This document shows positions 62,980 to 64,000 of a DNA stretch of 64,000 nt, piece by piece. This stretch comes from Chloroflexota bacterium (GTDB taxonomy: Bacteria > Chloroflexota > Anaerolineae > JAAEKA01), in NCBI GenBank assembly GCA_034717495.1, contig JAYELL010000002.1, positions 1 to 64,000 of the forward strand. Reading direction: 5' to 3'. The translations under genes were made by a program, and so were the position numbers. A model generated the notes under the pieces. The model had not been told where the DNA came from. It did no database searches and was given only the letters and a program-made list of their open reading frames with translations. The first letter of the stretch is position 1. Every line of letters starts with the position of its first letter.

Positions 62980-64000
62980 ATGCCAGACCTTACCCCAAAC
63001 ATCGGTGCCCATGTGAGCATCGAAAAATCAAGTCTTCAACAAGTCCTGGATGTTCTGAAAACTATGGGTTATTCCCTGGTCGGACCAACGCTGGGCGAAG
63101 GAGCTATCGTCTATGACGACATCGACGGCATAGACGATCTGCCTCGCGGTTGGACCGATCGTCAGGACGCAGCAACCTACCAGCTTCAGAAGCGAGGCGA
63201 TGACTCCTATTTTGGCTACGTCGTCGGCCCGCAATCCTGGAAGAAGTACCTTTACCCGCCTTCGTACAGGCTCGGCACGGTAGAACGAAAGAACGGCAGC
63301 TACAGTTCGACTCCCAACGACGAGGAAGCGCCTCGGTACGCCTTGATCGGCGTGCGGGCGTGTGAGCTAAAGGCCATCACCATCCAGGATAACGTTTTTC
63401 TGGGCGGTGATTACCAGGCGCCCTGTTATAAATCGCGCCGGCAGTCGGCCTTCGTGCTGGCGGTCAACTGCACAGAGCCTGGCGGTACCTGTTTTTGCAC
63501 TTCCATGGACGCAGGTCCCCAAGTCGGCCCCGGCTTCGATCTGGCGCTAACCGAGTTGGACGATGTCTTCGTGGTTGAGATTGGCTCGGACATAGCCCGC
63601 CACGTAATGAGCGAAATCCCCTGGCAACCGAGCGGTGCCTTCGAGCTGCAGGCAGCGCGCCGTGCGATTGCCAGCGCCGAAACGCGAATGGGCCGCCAGC
63701 TGGATACATCAGACCTGCCAGACTTGCTGTACAACAATCTGGATCACCCACGCTGGGATGATGTTGCACAGCGCTGTTTATCCTGCACCAACTGTACACT
63801 GGTTTGTCCCACCTGCTTCTGTAGCGACGTACTCGAAATCAGTGACCTGACTGGTCAAAAGGTAGACCGGGTCCGCGTCTGGGATTCCTGTTTCAGCCTG
63901 GAGTTCTCCCATGTCCACGGTGGCAATATTCGACCCGCTACGCGCTCACGCTACCGCCAGTGGTTGACTCACAAATTCGCGTCGTGGATCGATCAATTCG
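62980..64000 (+). CDS. 4Fe-4S protein of HydB/AsrA type, partial
   Basis: The gene starts at an ATG with GGAGG upstream (62971) and is open at the window end (340 codons seen). Its fold has an N-terminal domain with IGVRACELKAITIQD and a cysteine-rich CTEPGGTCFC, then the ferredoxin-like CLSCTNCTLVCPTCFC cluster at residues 266-281, followed by WDSCFSLEFSHVHGG. This is the beta subunit family of sulfhydrogenase HydB / anaerobic sulfite reductase subunit A, which links electrons to a hydrogenase or reductase. I expect HydG/AsrB-like and hydrogenase genes beyond the end of the window. Confidence 0.82.
   Translation, partial: MPDLTPNIGAHVSIEKSSLQQVLDVLKTMGYSLVGPTLGEGAIVYDDIDGIDDLPRGWTDRQDAATYQLQKRGDDSYFGYVVGPQSWKKYLYPPSYRLGTVERKNGSYSSTPNDEEAPRYALIGVRACELKAITIQDNVFLGGDYQAPCYKSRRQSAFVLAVNCTEPGGTCFCTSMDAGPQVGPGFDLALTELDDVFVVEIGSDIARHVMSEIPWQPSGAFELQAARRAIASAETRMGRQLDTSDLPDLLYNNLDHPRWDDVAQRCLSCTNCTLVCPTCFCSDVLEISDLTGQKVDRVRVWDSCFSLEFSHVHGGNIRPATRSRYRQWLTHKFASWIDQF

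Overview
The window reads as a chromosomal piece of a GC-rich (about 57-60% by eye), Gram-negative-like bacterium, most plausibly a Chloroflexota (Anaerolineae/Ardenticatenia/Caldilineae-like) genome. The signs are lipoproteins with long Thr/Pro linkers after the lipobox (TPVPPTATP type), a YfhO/GT-C membrane enzyme pair, a CHAT-TPR protein next to such a lipoprotein, a GTG-started DUF4870-like protein, and pyrimidine-rich octamer arrays between genes. The taxon is an inference; no rRNA or marker operon is present.

Left part (1-24.4 kb). A repeat block is followed by a divergent DNA-methyltransferase-like protein overlapping a D-cysteine desulfhydrase, then an MBL-fold protein, a TPR lipoprotein and an M16 peptidase. 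Facing these is a TgpA-like transglutaminase. Then come an FmdB zinc ribbon, a solo transposase-type HTH protein, a CBS protein, and a minus-strand block with an AmaP-like membrane protein, a CHAT-TPR protease-like protein and its partner lipoprotein. A three-gene envelope-glycan operon (GT2, GT39, YfhO) and a PdtaS/PdtaR-type two-component pair with an ANTAR output complete it.

Middle part (24.4-40.1 kb). A decayed restriction-modification remnant sits beside a tRNA-Pro(GGG). Housekeeping genes follow: fmt, ruvB, a C26 amidohydrolase and queA. Then come an RND efflux pump with its fusion protein, an SH3b/beta-propeller secreted protein, a NarL-type two-component system and a trans-sulfuration PLP enzyme.

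Respiratory block (40.2-49.4 kb). A minus-strand operon, with the four downstream genes largely coupled by 4-nt overlaps, encodes 30 c-type haem motifs: a tetra-rhodanese lipoprotein, an 11-haem cytochrome interrupted by an in-frame TGA, a 9-haem cytochrome, a cytochrome b fused to a dihaem c tail, and an 8-haem cytochrome. A divergent LysR regulator and a DeoR-HTH/NosL-like fusion regulator lie alongside. I infer a quinone-linked periplasmic electron-transfer complex, possibly for sulfur compounds; the substrate is not shown by the sequence.

Right part (49.4-64 kb). This holds phosphoesterases, an orphan peptide-binding lipoprotein and an M20 peptidase. It then holds an integron: an IntI-family integrase on the minus strand with AT-richer cassette genes diverging from it, separated by two attC sites whose arms pair apart from single extrahelical bases (full-length arms in the first, shorter in the second). 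The cassettes encode a helical-repeat protein, a three-TM protein and a GYD-domain protein frameshifted at a T9 run. A serine-hydrolase membrane protein follows. The window ends in a cyclic-nucleotide-binding protein and the start of an iron-sulfur subunit of the HydB/AsrA type, which may begin a group 3b hydrogenase operon.
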